Positions 22,482-54,521 of a stretch of DNA of 64,000 nucleotides are shown here, piece after piece. Origin of the DNA: Branchiostoma floridae. Its lineage: Eukaryota > Chordata > Leptocardii > Amphioxiformes > Branchiostomatidae. A program made the translations under genes and the position numbers. Each line of letters starts with the position of its first letter. Positions within the stretch are counted from its first letter, which is position 1. A model generated the notes under the pieces. It made no database searches. It was not told the DNA's origin and saw nothing but the letters and a program-made list of their open reading frames with translations. The DNA lies in the NCBI RefSeq assembly GCF_000003815.2, contig NC_049987.1, positions 23,055,661-23,119,660 on the forward strand. Direction: 5' to 3'.

Positions 22482-22800
22482 TTGAACTTTACGGCCCAAC
22501 TTAATCGTTTTGAAATTCGAAATCTGACCATTTTTTCGGCATCGAATTTTGGTGACGGCGTTGTTTTTGTCCTTCCGACACCCGATGCTTGGGTTGTTGA
22601 ACATCGAAAGTTTTTATGTTGGCGTCGATATTTTTTTCGACGTACGTCGATCGTTTTCCCGACGTATAAATATACATCGATCGTTTTCCCGACGTATAAA
22701 TATACATCGACAGTTGATGAGAAAACGTTTGAACATACATATCAGTAAGTCTTCTTTTTAACAATGTACATATGTGTTCCATAAGAAAGAATAGCCTGTA

Positions 22801-23720
22801 TTAACTACTATTTCTTTAACATGCCACATGGTGCAGCCAATTTTTCATGTAACTATTTCCCATGTTGTATTCTTGACAGAGTAGTGCGTCCACCTGTAAG
22901 GGGTGTGTACAACTGTCCAGTTGTTTTAGTCTTAGCCAGTATTTCATTACACGTACGGATATATCTATATCTGTTGGGAACATCCCAAGCTCTGCTCTAC
23001 ATGCTTGATTACATGAATTCCTGTGCACACCAAGGATGTTTTTACAAAAACGGTTCTGGGTTGTTTCAACAGGACATTTGTCATCTGAGAAATCTTTGCC
23101 CCAGATCTCACAGGCATACAACAGTATAGACTTGATACATGTATCATAGATTTTAAGTAGGGCCTTTGGGATAGTGAGGTGCGAATGAGGGGTTTAATGC
23201 TAAAGGCGGCTTTGCGTGCCTTTAAAGACAATTGCTTTTTGGCTAATGAGTAACTTCCTGACGAGGACAAAATCAAGCCTAGGTAAGTGTATGAGTTAGT
23301 GATTTGGATACTCTCTACGCCAAGGGAAAATTTGATGTTCTTTACTGTTCTTCCTGTTTTGTTGAAAACCGGTTACTTTAGTTTTCTTTAGGTTCACTTG
23401 TATATTTCATTTCGTACAAAAGGTATTAAGCTTGTGCGCGTTGTAATCCTGTCTCAGATTCTGAGAGCATCACAACGTCATCAGCATACAGCAGACAGGA
23501 CACTAGTAAATTGTGTAGGGATGGTGGAGCGCAGTCGGTGTCATCTAGGTCATTAACTAAGTCATTAATGAACATATTAAAATCCTAGGGTCGGGCTAAG
23601 ATTACACCCTTGCCGGACACCTTTATCTGTTATGAATAAAGGTGTAAGTCCAGCTTTTGTTTTGACACATGTTTGTGGGTTGGAGTACATAGATTTGCTT
23701 AAATTGTAGAATTTACCGCC
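22801..23720 (-). pseudogene. Decayed non-LTR retrotransposon reverse transcriptase
   Basis: On the minus strand about 23520-23440 encodes CLLYADDVVMLSESE, the catalytic YADD box of a reverse transcriptase. Further down, about 23300-23150 encodes a typical SYTYLGLILSSSGSY thumb region, and 23121-22816 encodes YACEIWG ... ENILGV-like text (FCKNILGVHRNSCNQACRAE) found near the C-terminus of many LINE proteins. Stops and frameshifts separate these pieces, so no protein is made. It fills the spacer of the foldback element. Confidence 0.8.
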
Positions 23721-23939
23721 TACCCCTGAGTGTTGTCAATCGTGTATCTACAAGAACAAGAAAGACAGTGTGCATATAGTGTGTACATAAACCGTTGTTT
23801 GCTTGTTCTCATCCAATTCCAGTGAGGGATGCTAGGGGGCGTACTTGAGTATACGCATGAGGCTGTAGGTGTGGCTTTAACGGGGGCGTGTCTTATTTGC
23901 ATGCCTAGACAGCGTCGGGAACTAATTAGGTCCAGACGT

Positions 23940-24055
23940 CGTCGGGAAAAGGATCGATGTACATGTATACGTCGGGAAAACGATCGATGTATATTTATAC
24001 GTCGGGAAAACGATCGATGTATATCTATACGTCGGGAAAACGATCGACGTACGTC
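23940..24055. repeat. 30-bp tandem repeat in the foldback right arm
   Basis: Four copies of 'cgtcgggaaaacgatcgatg' plus about ten more bases; the left arm keeps only two copies. The difference shows copy-number change after the arms formed. Confidence 0.9.
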
Positions 24056-24212
24056 GAAAAAAATATCGACGCCAACATAAAAACTTTCGATGTTCAACGA
24101 CCCAAGCATCGGGTGTCGGAAGGACAAAAACAACGCCGTCACCAAAATTCGATGCCGAAAAAATGGTCAGATTTCGAATTTCGAAACGATTAAGTTGGGC
24201 TGTAAAGTTCAA

Positions 24213-25087
24213 TTACTCCATTTCGGTTAGCTGGAAGACGTTTGTATCACAAACGGTGATCAACGACACTTTGTCAAAGTTTCCGCTCATTTCAAATCCA
24301 AACGATGGTCGATTTCTCTGATGAGCTAATCTAACATCAAATCTAGAGGTTAGGCCCGGCTTCTACCCTTTTAGCGGATATTTGTGCCCTTTTACTTGCT
24401 TGATTCTGTTTTATGTTTTCTTTGTGTCACTGGTTGAGAAAAAGATAGTCTGACAAAATAGAGAGCCCATTAAAACGGATTGGAACTCTTCCAAAACAAG
24501 ACGGAGCCTAACGTCTGCTTGGAGGGTACCTCCGGGCACCCAATGCCTGCTACTGTGTATCGAGCTGTTTACGGATGTTTAATGTTGTCAGTAAACTTTA
24601 GCTACAGCTTATTTTGGTATATTGCTGTTGATATTATCACCCTTATAACCAATGTCACATTTGGCGAAAATTGATCGGACGACGATTCTACGGTATTCTC
24701 CCGAACGTCGCTTACAATAACAAGAGTTCGGAGACCTCATACCTCCATGAAATATTCTGATTATGCAAATGACTTGCATATATGCATAATTTATGCTTGG
24801 TTATATTCACCTTTGTATAACTGACACAGGTCACAATGTTGGCAATCCAATCATATACTACATTTACTACATGAATTAGGACACATTCACATTAATCATG
24901 CAAATTAGGGATTTATTTGCATAATTGGTATCTGGTAATCTTCCACCTGTCACAAATTTCATATGTTACATGTATTTGAGTCCTGTAATGAAAAATACTG
25001 GAAATATAGATTTTCCTCATTAAAGATGCAAATAAAGTCTAGATTTGTATAATTTGCACTTCATTATGTACCTCTCTGCCAAACATG
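24213..25087. other. Intergenic, no gene seen
   Basis: AT-rich non-coding sequence. A short block near 24497 ('agacggagcctaac.tctgct') recurs near 30918 and, diverged, near 7483, so part of it is an interspersed repeat. Confidence 0.4.
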
Positions 25088-25560
25088 TGTGGGACCGCGT
25101 GGCACGATCGGGAGCGCGTTGGTCTCAGGCCCGAGAGGTCCCGGGTTCAAATCCGCTTGCCGTGTCACCGATCTTGTGCCCTTGGGAAAGGCACTTTACA
25201 CGACTTTCCTCACCTATCTCAGGTGTAAATGAGTACATAGCTTCGGCTAGTGGCAGTGACAGGCCTTGTTGTGGTGACAGGCCATGGGGGCATGTTCGGG
25301 CATGACACACCCGCCATGACACACGAGTCAGGGGTAGGAGGAACCCCTTACATCCTTGGTCGGAAGTCCTCCTAGGAGACGGAAACTCCAAATAACAAAC
25401 CTGCATCTGCTGGGGCCGTCTTACACGTTGCAAACAATTGCCCCTGTAGGACTAAGTGCACCAGTGGACGAGAGGGTGGTGGAGAAGGAAGTGCACACCC
25501 CTCCTTCACCTTAAAAAGTGCAGGCCAGGCAGACTGGTCGCCTTAAACCCACCCTGTCTG
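25088..25560 (+). mobile_element. tRNA-derived SINE, copy 2
   Basis: Same family as 10722-11105: 'gtgggaccgcgtggc' head, B box-like 'gggttcaaatcc', shared 'cttgtgcccttgggaaaggc' body and 'acccctccttcacc' tail. This copy has a duplicated 'caggcc' segment and about 50 extra bases. Confidence 0.8.
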
Positions 25561-25654
25561 CCTACCATTGTCTTCCGAGACAGACGGATGCCAAAACAAA
25601 ACAGCCAAACATACCTATATGCTAAATATCATAGAAATTCGTCGTTCCTATGTT

Positions 25655-25890
25655 CCGTTATGCTCATTGGAAGATTTTGACAAAATTGCTAGGGGGCCCA
25701 AACTTAAATACCCTTTTCCTTACGTCACAAGCTATCTTCCACCAAGAAATCAAGGCCATAGCATGTTCAGGTCAAAAGATACAAAAAAATCAAAGTTCTG
25801 CTGCAGTATCAAGGTCACACAACAGGGGGCCCCAAAATCGACCTTGACCTTTGTCTTCCAAACACCTACCCACATACCAAATATCTAGCA
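25655..25890. repeat. Interspersed repeat shared with 57330-57560
   Basis: Shared order of motifs: 'ctagggggcccaaactta', 'catagcatgttcaggtc', 'gttctgctgcagta' and 'accaaatat'. The copy at 57 kb ends in an (AC)n tract, suggesting a retroelement or microsatellite-tailed repeat. Confidence 0.6.
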
Positions 25891-26420
25891 ACAGGATTAC
25901 TGAACAAAATTTCTTAATTACTGTATATATTACTCTTGTTTTAAAGACATACCATTCTGACAACACATTAGATATGTACCCTTTTTATTTCGAATTTGCC
26001 ATCAGTAATTTCTTTGATCTTTGATGACAGTTATACAGATTGTTTCATCTTCTTGAAAAGTTGAACAATGAATCTGAGACTGGACCTTTGAGTTACAATG
26101 CTAGTCTTGATGATAGCTTTCAGAATATAAAGTTTAAACTCTAGTCAAGATCTGCACCTCAATTTGAAGTACAAAATCTGTGACAATATTGCTATCAGCA
26201 CAGTATTGAATACATATTGTTCCAAATGTGAGACCAGATCACTCATAGTCATACATGACTACTGTTATCAATAATCTTTTGTTGTTCTGTATGAATGAGT
26301 GAATGAGTGAATGAATGAATGAATTTTATTAACATATCTGTATGTAGCCTAATAGTACTATTGTCTATATAGCTAGTAGTTGTTACTGGTTGCTATACAT
26401 TGTACCTTGTGCGATTGTGT
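25891..26420. other. Intergenic, probable DNAJC28 3' region
   Basis: AT-rich, with a GAAT tetranucleotide run at 26292-26325. A minus-strand AATAAA (TTTATT at 26325-26330) lies about 260 nt beyond the DNAJC28 stop and could serve its polyadenylation. Confidence 0.4.
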
Positions 26421-26547
26421 AGCCTCTACCAGGCTTCGTGGTTTGGTGGTCTAATTGTAGAAATTGGTCAAATAGAGTAAATACTACGCTAGGGGAGTCA
26501 GCCGGCCGATTAGGGACATCTCCAAACCACGAAGCCTGGTAGAGGCT
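26421..26547. mobile_element. Hairpin MITE with perfect 26-bp inverted ends
   Basis: 'agcctctaccaggcttcgtg' onward at 26421-26446 is the exact complement of 26522-26547. The loop of about 75 bp shares text with 7815-7915. Perfect ends suggest recent activity. It lies just downstream of the DNAJC28 stop. Confidence 0.88.
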
Positions 26548-26585
26548 AGCGATTGTGAGCAATAAATTCATTCATTCATTTAAAA

Positions 26586-29425
26586 TCATTCATTTAGTGG
26601 TGTAAACCTCCAGTGCCTTAAGATACCCCATCTCATCTTCTCTTTACTTGTTTTTTCCTCAGCTTTAGTTTCTACAGTTTGCTGCTTTTCTTGTTCTTCC
26701 TGAGCTCTAAACTTTTCCATCACCTTGGCCACCTCCCTGTCTGGCTTGATGTGGCCCAGCTGCTTGGCCATGATAGGGACAATCATGTTATACTTGTCGA
26801 TTCTCTTGTTCAGTGCAGCGATGTCCTCTCTGAAAGTATCCAGGTATGTATTCCACTTCTTCTGATTCTGTGGTGAGAAGGGTTCAGGGCCAAATGCTGC
26901 CCTCTTTGAATCAAGTTTCTTCCGGAGTTCCTTGATGCGGTTTCGCACCTCCACTTCCAATTCGACCCACTGTGGCTTGAACCCGTTGTCGTTGAGAATC
27001 TTGTTGATGAGATGTGTGGTGGTGTCTTGGTACGGATTGTACTCCGACTTTTGCAAGTTCAAAGGCTTCCCCTTGCCAGGAAGGTTGTCGAATTCCCCGT
27101 TGGCCATCGATTCCGCGATCATATCCTCGACCATGCGGTCGATGACCTGCACGATTTTCGCTTTCCTTGCTTGCCGTTTCTCTTGCAGGACAAGCACGCT
27201 TTCCGACATGGCCGACAGCTTGGCGACTTTGTAGTCCACGACCCTGTTGGCTGCCCGGTCGACTTTATACTGTTGGTACTGCTTTTGCCTCTGTGTGGGA
27301 GTGCCGTAACCAACCCCCTCGAACCCCAGATACTGCCTGTGCTGAGGAGCCGTGTGCTTTATACCAGTATCTTCCTCTTCCTCTTCATTTGCTTCTGCTT
27401 CTTCCTTCCTTCTCTCCCTCACCAGCTTTTCCTGCACGGTTCTGTAGGCTTCCTCCACCTGTATAGGAATGGTTTATTTGACATCGATTATTTTGATGAC
27501 TGAAAATTTTGACAGTGATTACTTTGATGACTGAAAATTTTGACAGTGATTATTTTGATGACTGAAAATTTTGACAGTGATTATTTTGATGACTGAAAAT
27601 TTTGACAGTGATTATTTTGATGACTGAAAATTTTGACAGTGATTATTTTGATGACTGAAAATTTTGACAGTGATTATTTTGATGACTGAAAAATTTGACA
27701 GTGATTATTTTGATGACTGAAAAACAAAATATTGTGATCTAAATCAAATTGAAACAACTGTGCAATATAATGATTTTAAAGTAATGACAAGCAACACTCA
27801 CACTGTGCAATACTATTTATGTATACGCCATGTGTCCCCCTGCATGTTTGGTCAGCATTATGACCAATGTGACCTGGGATGTGTGTATCTTTCTTTTATT
27901 TATGAATAAAGAATGATTTTACTAATACACAAACAAAACATCACTCTTGCAGTCATAGGACTGAATTGCGTTGAACATTTACATAGATACAATTATCATA
28001 CGCAATACAATACGGTATAAAATGGTTGAAAAGTGAGAAATTATCGCATCCTGTGGTCTACAATAAGATTAAAACCTATTAAAGTAAATGATGATTTCCA
28101 AAATTGCACTTTAAAATATTGCATGTCAGGCTTTTAGCTAGGATTTTATCATAGGGTGTCCAAATTTCTTACCGCTTGGCGAGCGCTGCAGGCGCGAGTA
28201 TTGTAGGGGGCCTGGGGACATCCTCACTCAGAAAACTTTTAAATTTATAACTCTCTGAAACACCACTTCCCACATTTTGAGATGCAAATTTGGGGGAATG
28301 AAGCAAATTTACTGTCAGACAGGCCACATGTGACCTGTAGCATCCCTGGTCAATCAGAATTTCATGATTGTCAGAGGATGTGCTCCCCAGTGTAAGGCCG
28401 TACAATTTGAGTTATTTTTTGCATTTTGCCGCCTTAGCGGCAAAATGCTCTGAGGCCAGAATAGTCGCCGTTGTGATGGAGTGATGTTGAGATGAACGGA
28501 CCTGTTCAATCCATGCCAAACATTTCTAAACCTGTTAAAACAGGCATTTTTCCAACATGTTCGCACTGGCGCAGTGGTTAAAGTTTACGCTTTCTGAACC
28601 AATGCACCCGGTTCGAATCCGGGGAGGTAGATTTTTTTTTTTCTTTTTTACATCCATTAAAATACTAATTTTTACATCCATTTGGCCACACCAATTTATT
28701 TCTTTGGTTAACGGATTCGCCGCTTCGTTTTTTTGCCGAATAGAAATAAAAATTAAAAAAAACAACTTAAAAATGCCCCGCAACAGAGCTCACTCAAAAA
28801 CAGGCAGTGTAGTGAAATTTGCTGCAGTTCACGCAAATTTTAACAGGTGGCGTCTAGATCTAGATTCAGGCACATATGTGAATCTCTCCATGCGCCAATA
28901 TCAGGTTTAATTACTCTGTTCTATTTATATGACATTCTAATAACTAGAAAAAAACGTTCACACACGCAAACATTGGCAAAATGCCAGCTTTTTTAAAAGC
29001 ACTTGTTTAACAGGCCATACATTGTACGCCTGTACGGCTGACTGGCTAAAAGTAAAAGCCTGTTGCATGTCAATATTGCACGAGAAGAGAAATCCAACAA
29101 TTCGAGTATTATCAATATATGTGGATTCTAGTACCTGAGCAAACTTCCTTGGGTCGGCAGTTTTGGACCCGCTGTCGGGATGGTATTGTTTAGCCCGTTT
29201 GATGAAAGCTTCCTTCAGCTCTGCCTCGGTACAGCCATCAGAGATGCCCAGTAGGCTATAGCAGTCCTTGAGGTTCTTTGCGAGTTTGTATCCCAGAAGC
29301 CGACCGCTTGTGCCGAGACGTCTCAGTGAGTGCAGCTGGATAGTTCTGCCCAAAATGGAGTGTGATAGAACTCTTGCACACTGCATGGTTGCTTGGAGAA
29401 AGCAAGCAGGGTTGTATACGTTCAT
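26586..29425 (-). CDS. DNAJC28: DnaJ homolog subfamily C member 28
   Basis: Two coding exons, 29425-29135 and 27458-26586, give 387 residues, about the size of the vertebrate protein. The first exon starts MNVYNPACFLQATMQC and then has an Arg/Leu/Ser-rich stretch that could be a mitochondrial presequence. It then carries the J domain (DCYSLLGISDGCTEAELKEA) with the HPD motif in KQYHPDSG, which stimulates Hsp70. After the splice (FAQ|VEEAYRTV) come a coiled, acidic linker and the DUF1992 domain (MVEDMIAESMANGEFDNLPG, then GKPLNLQ). The start is the first ATG in the frame open at the exon. A 31-bp tandem repeat lies next to the exon 2 acceptor. The gene runs divergently from GART. Confidence 0.93.
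27487..27722. repeat. 31-bp tandem repeat beside DNAJC28 exon 2
   Basis: About 7.5 near-identical copies of a 31-bp unit containing 'tgatgactgaaaattttgac'. It starts about 28 nt upstream (minus sense) of exon 2 and contains no exon sequence, unlike the junction repeats elsewhere in this window. Confidence 0.95.
28130..28660. repeat. Interspersed repeat plus tRNA-like SINE head
   Basis: 28195-28400 matches the window start (1-170). 28562-28630 has 'ctggcgcagtggttaaag' and 'ggttcgaatccggggagg', A and B box-like, followed by a T-rich run, so it resembles a short pol III-type SINE. All lies in the DNAJC28 intron. Confidence 0.5.
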
Positions 29426-29549
29426 TTGGCTAGCCAAATAGGCCTGTTCATGTCAGGGAAGACAGTTGACAAATGTGTTTGCCATCTGCATATGCCTGCT
29501 CAAGTTGTAAGGTCATGATATTGGCTTGTGCATGGCTTGTGCCTCCCTG

Positions 29550-30298
29550 AAACAGAAAATGAAAGTGCCTGATTGGGAAACATCCTGATACCGATATACC
29601 AAAAGCAAAACTTGTCCTTGGTAAAATCAGGGTTATTAATAGATTAGAACCTCTGTGACCTGACAGGGCCTGGCTGGGTCAAGCATATCTGGATTGGGCA
29701 GAAATATCAGAATTGGACAGCGGTCAGGGGGTTGGGTCAACTCAACATAATAAAATTGTATTAGACAAGGCTGGATGGGTAAAGTAAAACTTGATCGGAC
29801 AGGAGGTTTGGTCAGAAGCTGTATCGAGACTCTCTCTCCCCCCTCCTTCTCAAATATTTTTGTAACAGCCCAAATATTATGATAGACAGTTTTGGCAGCC
29901 ATGTCACGCCCCATTGCGGTTACGCCCATACTAGAAAGTTAGAACATCACACGGTATATCATGTGATCCAAGTACAGAATTATCTATTAATACAATCACC
30001 TCATACATTCCACAATGTTCTTGTTTCCAAGTATCGAGTGGTTGTTTGGAATTTGGACTTCAAGAAAGTTTTCACGTAACGTTGGGTATTTAGTTTTGTT
30101 GACCTAAAAAGGTAAACAGTGAAAAATGTCCTCATCTGTCCCTTTCTGTGCCGTGTCAAGTGAATTAATTTGACGGAACGTGTACTTGAATATGTCAGTC
30201 GTACATATGTAAGAAAACGGCACCAGCATAACTTAAAGAAAGTTAGAACATTAAACAAAAACTCACCTGCGTTTTACCCACCGGCGAAAAGCAGCCAT
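29550..30298 (-). other. DNAJC28 5' leader, probable non-coding exon
   Basis: Minus-strand 30298-30267 reads ATGGCTGC... coding MAAFRRWVKR, then a GT donor. An acceptor ('tctgtttcag') ends at about 29549. Joined to the exon below it, this ATG frame meets TGA after about 22 codons, before the main ATG at 29425. It is therefore best read as a 5' leader with a short upstream ORF. A spliced leader is inferred; no transcript evidence is available. Confidence 0.5.
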
Positions 30299-30610
30299 TT
30301 TGTTTGTTTCGTAAGGTGACCTCTGACCTATATTCGAAAAAGAAAAAAAAATTACTTATTAGTTTCCTTTAAAATGATTGAAATCAATGGAAATATTTTC
30401 TTGAGTAATTGTTGTAAAACTGAATCATTGTAAAATATGTTGTAAAAATTGTAAAAAATCTTGAACATACAACAAAAGTCATAGGTCATCCACATTTGCC
30501 CTGATTGGCGGGAAACTGTTCTCACGCGGACCGACTGATTCGGGAATCAGCCACTGATCTGGAAAATTTTGTGATTTGCCGCTGATTTCGGCACTTAATC
30601 AACGTGATAG
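30299..30610. promoter_or_regulatory. Bidirectional promoter between DNAJC28 and GART
   Basis: The inferred DNAJC28 leader (minus, from about 30298) and the inferred GART 5' UTR exon (plus, donor at 30611 in 'gatag|gtaagt') face away from each other within roughly 300 bp. There is no TATA box. The interval holds the CCAAT/E2F module at 30503-30514. Confidence 0.6.
30503..30514. promoter_or_regulatory. Overlapping CCAAT box and E2F site
   Basis: 'gattggcgggaa': GATTGG is an inverted CCAAT box (NF-Y) and TTGGCGGGAA matches the E2F consensus. This combination is common in S-phase and nucleotide-synthesis gene promoters, which fits GART. Confidence 0.6.
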
Positions 30611-31967
30611 GTAAGTACTGGTTGTGTCTTAATTTGATCTTAAGAAGTAACTGCTCGTACAAGCATGTTTGCGCTTTAAAATCTACGGAATTAATTGTAA
30701 CCGAACTCGGAGCTTCATATGGTCATGCTTGTTGTAGTTTCCAGACTTGTGTGCCTGCTCCCCAAGCAGAGGTTAGGTTCCAACTGTTTCTGACGTCTAT
30801 TTGAACATTTTCACCGGCTTTCGTATTTCGTCATGTTTTCTTTTCCGTCCGCCAGCCAAAATGAAATATGAAGAAATAGCAAAGCCCTACAAAACACCAA
30901 AAATACTTCAAAATCCAGACGGAGCCTAACCTCTGCTTGGAGAGTATTTGTGTACCATGTGCACATGTGTACCGGATATAGGGCTTGTTTTCACATATAC
31001 ATCAACATGGACAAAAGATTCCTACACAAAGCGGAAGCCATCACTTTTTGACCAATATTTGTAACGTAATTATAGCACACGGGTTAGAAAATAATGTTTA
31101 TTCACTCTTCATTGGAGTGGGGAGGGGGGCGCTGGCCGGCTGTCCCCTAGCAGTAGCACGTGAACAAAACGTGACCGTAAGTAGTAGATATGCTGACCGT
31201 GACCGTCGCTGTACAGACGTCTACGGTGACAACCTTAGGGCATCGCGTTACAAGTTTATAGGAAGTCAAGCTGAGGCACTTGGCTTTTCAAGTGGGGTCG
31301 AATTACATTTTGTAGCACACTGATCCAAAGCCCATTGTTATTCTTTTTAATAATAATAATAGTAATGTGAAAGAAAAAATCGTCTCAACATTTGTGGCAT
31401 GTCAGGGTTTTTAAACCCAGGTCCAAACCATCTCAAGCTGGTATCTCACTTAACTACATCACATTGGCTGCAGCGTCACTGAGTTTTGATTTGGATTTTT
31501 GTTGCCCTTGACTTTACAATGGGAGTATCATGGAAAACATACAAGTCTAATTTAAAAAATGACAACAAAGGATACAAAGCATAATTAGATAAGTTTTTTT
31601 TTTTCAATGAATTTCGTTGAGCGCTCTTTCAAATTGGTCGGCAGCAGCAATGTACCACGTACAGCTTACCAGTACATGTAATTGAAATGCCTCCTTAACC
31701 GTCACGGCGCTAACATACCTATCCTAAGGAGGCAGTGTCCATCAGAGCCCACCGTCCCACCCTCAACAGAGACGGGGGGCGACATAGACTTTCTGATATC
31801 CCCTCCTTCAAAAGTAGTGTGTTCCTAAGGTCACTGCTGGAGATAGAAGGGTCATTCATTCTGTGAACAAAGTTGACGGAGTTCGTCCAAAAATTTAGAG
31901 GGATCCCTTTAGTGTTAATTCCAGTGTTGGATGTATTTTTCTATACCTATCATCATTTTCCACCCAG
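30611..31967 (+). other. GART first intron, no gene seen
   Basis: Bounded by a consensus donor (gtaagt) at 30611 and the acceptor 'ttttccacccag' at 31967, just ahead of the GART ATG. Short open frames inside have no family-like features. Confidence 0.5.
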
Positions 31968-31980
31968 ATAAATCGTAACC

Positions 31981-51437
<19,457 letters not shown>

Positions 51438-52425
51438 CACAAAGAGTCTTCTACCAATATCTTAGATTCATTTAAATCTGCAGCACTTTTTTGCATCAGG
51501 GTGAACATCAGAAGTTCATGTCTTTCAAGACTATTTTAAGACGATGGGAATCGAGAGACCGATACAGAACAACGCAATGAGTCTTCTAATAGTATCTTCA
51601 TTCAAGTCTGCAGCACTTACTTTGAGCATCATGGTGAGAATCAGAAGTTCACATCTTTTAGTTTGCAGTCAAAACGCAGTTAAAGACTGGTATGCATCGA
51701 CAGTCAAGGGAAACTGGTTCGCTCTGATACGGAATTATAACACTTAAAAGTTTTCTAACAATAGTCAATATTGTAACTCGATGTAGTTTAGACATCCAGG
51801 TAAAAAGATATGAAAGGTTGCAAGTTACCCTTTGGGCCATGGAGTTGGTCGCACGCAGACTGGTGGCCATCGACAGTCAAGGGAAACTGGTTCGCTCAGA
51901 TACAGAATATGACTAGACTCATTCACGTTATAATTTTTTGCATTGGGGTGAAAATGACAAGTTCATGTCTTTCAAAACAATTTTAAGACTGGTGGGAATC
52001 GACAGACCGAGACAGAAAAACACACAGAGTCTTCTAACAATATCTTAGATTCCTTTAAATCTGCAGGACTTACTTTTTGCATCCGGGTGAAAATCAGAAG
52101 TTCACGTCTTTCAGTTTGCAGTTAAAACAACTATAGTAACACATTTAAAGACTGGTATGCATCAACAGTCAAGGGGAACTGGTCCGCTCCGATACAGAAT
52201 TACACAAAGAGTCTTCTAACAATAGTCAGTATAGTACATTTTGTGTAAGTCAATGAAGATTGGACATCCAAGTAATATGATATGAAAAGCAACTTACTCA
52301 AGCAACAGGATACATTTTTTTAGCTGTCATGCGTTCATGATCAGGCCATGGAGCTGGTAGCTTGGAGACTCGTGGCCATCACAGTCAAGGGAAGCTGGTC
52401 CGCTCCGATACTGAATTAAAAAAAA
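51438..52425 (+). repeat. Degenerate copies of the GART terminal exon
   Basis: After the TAA stop, 3' UTR text and the last coding segment recur. Copies of 'cgacagtcaagggaaactgg' with 'ttcgctc.gatac.gaat' are at about 51697, 51870, 52160 and 52380. The 51837 copy extends back to 'catggagttggtcgcacgc' and lacks the stop in register. Spacers repeat 'acacaaagagtcttctaac' and 'cagaagttca.gtctttca'. It is a tandem array of about five diverged units. Confidence 0.9.
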
Positions 52426-54189
52426 GGAGAAAAAAAAACAAACACTTTTTCCAACAATATTGGAATGCTAATGTCACATTTCCAAACCGGGCCCATAGCA
52501 AATATCAAACTATAGTATGCAAGGAGCTGAGAGGGTTTGTTTTCAAGGGGGTTTGAGTTACCATGTGGGTATTAGACAAGAGAGAACATCCTGCTGCATT
52601 CTCTCTATGTGTTCATGATATCACACTTTATCATGAAGCTGGTGTGTTACGCCGAATGGCGGTTATACCGGCTATATAGATACAGATACAGATCATGCAA
52701 ATGCAATGCAAAACTAGCAATGTTTACATTATTATAGAAGAAGAGTAGATGGAGAAATGTTGTCTTATTGTCAACAGTGGTGAAAATTTGATGTTTTGTC
52801 ATTAGACACTTGCAGTCGAAATCATGTTTACCAAAGTATGTTTTAGAGTTCTGTTTTTCTTTCTAGCTGCTTTAGCAGAGGTTTGTCCTTTTTGAGTGGT
52901 GTATTTTTCTAGTTGCTGTCTTGGTCTTAGCGTATACAAGAAAGGATATAAAGAAAAAGTTTAGAGGTTATATTTCGAATTCCTGTTGTTTACCTGGATA
53001 CCTATTAGATCTAGAGGTCAGTGTGACTGACCCCTGTTCTTGATCAGCTTTGTCATGTATTGAAAAAATAAAGAAATAAAACACGGACAAAAGCAAATTC
53101 AATTCCTTTTGGAAGTCTTGCAAAGACTGAAAAATAATGGATTACTGAGACTGTTCAAAATATGATAGATGCAAATACTTGCCATATACTATCATAAAGT
53201 ATCTTCTAGTTAACTGCTTCCCAACCCTGTGGGACCACCACAACAGTATAATCAACCACTGGATATGATGATACTACTAGTACTGCTATAACGTTAAGCA
53301 TCTCAAGCCAACAGAATATGCATCATTCTGTGCCTCTAGTTGGTAACAGTACGTACTTATAAGTTTATAATATTGCTATACTTAACTCTCAGACAAAAAC
53401 GTATGACTTCAGTATTACAGATGATTGTTTTGATTTTATTGCCTCATTTGTTTCATTTTATGGTACTTCTTTACCTCTTTTGAGAATATTTTCTAAGTGC
53501 GTGACGGGTCGTTCGGTGTAATATAACCAGCTGCTGCCGCGCCGCGTGCCTACAAAGCTGGTGTGTTACACCGAAGGGCGGTTATACCGGCTATATAGAT
53601 ACAGATACAGACCAGCTGAGCAGAGCTAGTGATGAATTATTTCCGTCGCCAGAATGTAATGCATCTGGGTGTGTATCTTCCTCTTTCCGTTTGCTTATTT
53701 ATGTGTGTGTGCAAGCATGATAAATCCAGAATGATTTGTCTTGACTTTTGGTATGTTGGTAGGTCTTGATGAGGCTTCAAAATTGTTGGATTTTAAGGCC
53801 CCCAGTGCCTTGTCATAGTACTGCAGCGGTATGTTTTATCGAAGATGGTGTGGTCGCCAGATTGAAGTGGTAGATAGCTATTGTTGATAACATAGTCCAT
53901 ATCTATAAAATCCTCACACCCCATTTGCTGTTGACATAAATTAGTCTTAGGATTGAGTTATAGGGTTAATTTAGATACTCCTTTGGTGTAATTTGTAGCT
54001 TCTGATTAGGTTTTGTGCTCAGCAGCTGTGTGGGAATTATTCAGGAGTTTTATCGACACGACAAAAAGCACAGTGACTTTTCTATGGTTGACTGCGTTGC
54101 ACATGTATATTATATAAACATACGATATGAGAGATACGGACTAGATAAATTAAAATTCTACTCAACAAAATGGGATGACAACTTCCAAT
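52426..54189. repeat. GART downstream region with a 55-bp direct repeat
   Basis: No gene. 'ggcggttataccggctatat' within about 55 bp at 52640-52695 recurs at 53560-53615. Before the second copy, 'ttcggtgtaa' (53513) faces 'ttacaccgaa' (53568), making a hairpin. Two AATAAA signals at 53067 and 53075 are possible GART polyadenylation signals, 1.6 kb after the stop. Confidence 0.55.
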
Positions 54190-54521
54190 TGTACAATAGA
54201 GTTAATTCCAGTTGTGGCGGCCATGTTGGATTTCTGGGGTCATCCGGGGTCATGGCACCAGAACGAGACTGCAGGTGGTACCAGCTGGGCATTCTACTAT
54301 ATAGGCTGTATTGCAGACATAAGTATGCCATCTTCGGGAGTGCATTTCACCCCTCTAAGGTTAACATCTGCGCAATATATGCCTGTTATCTATAGAAAAT
54401 ATTGTTGTGGACATTTGAACTTGATTTTTGTGATATTTTGTATTAATTTTTCACATTTTTTGACGGGTGACCAGAGAACAACTAATGTCAGTGGTTACAT
54501 CCTCCATGTGCGCTGTGTATC

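Larger units (their letters stand above)
22482..24212. mobile_element. 1.7 kb foldback element enclosing a LINE fragment
   Basis: The left arm (22482 to about 22712) is the reverse complement of the right arm (about 23940-24212). Outer ends read 'ttgaactttacggcccaact' and its complement; inner arm parts carry tandem 'cgatcgttttcccgacgtat' units, two on the left and four on the right. The 1.2 kb spacer holds a decayed minus-strand LINE. Confidence 0.8.
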
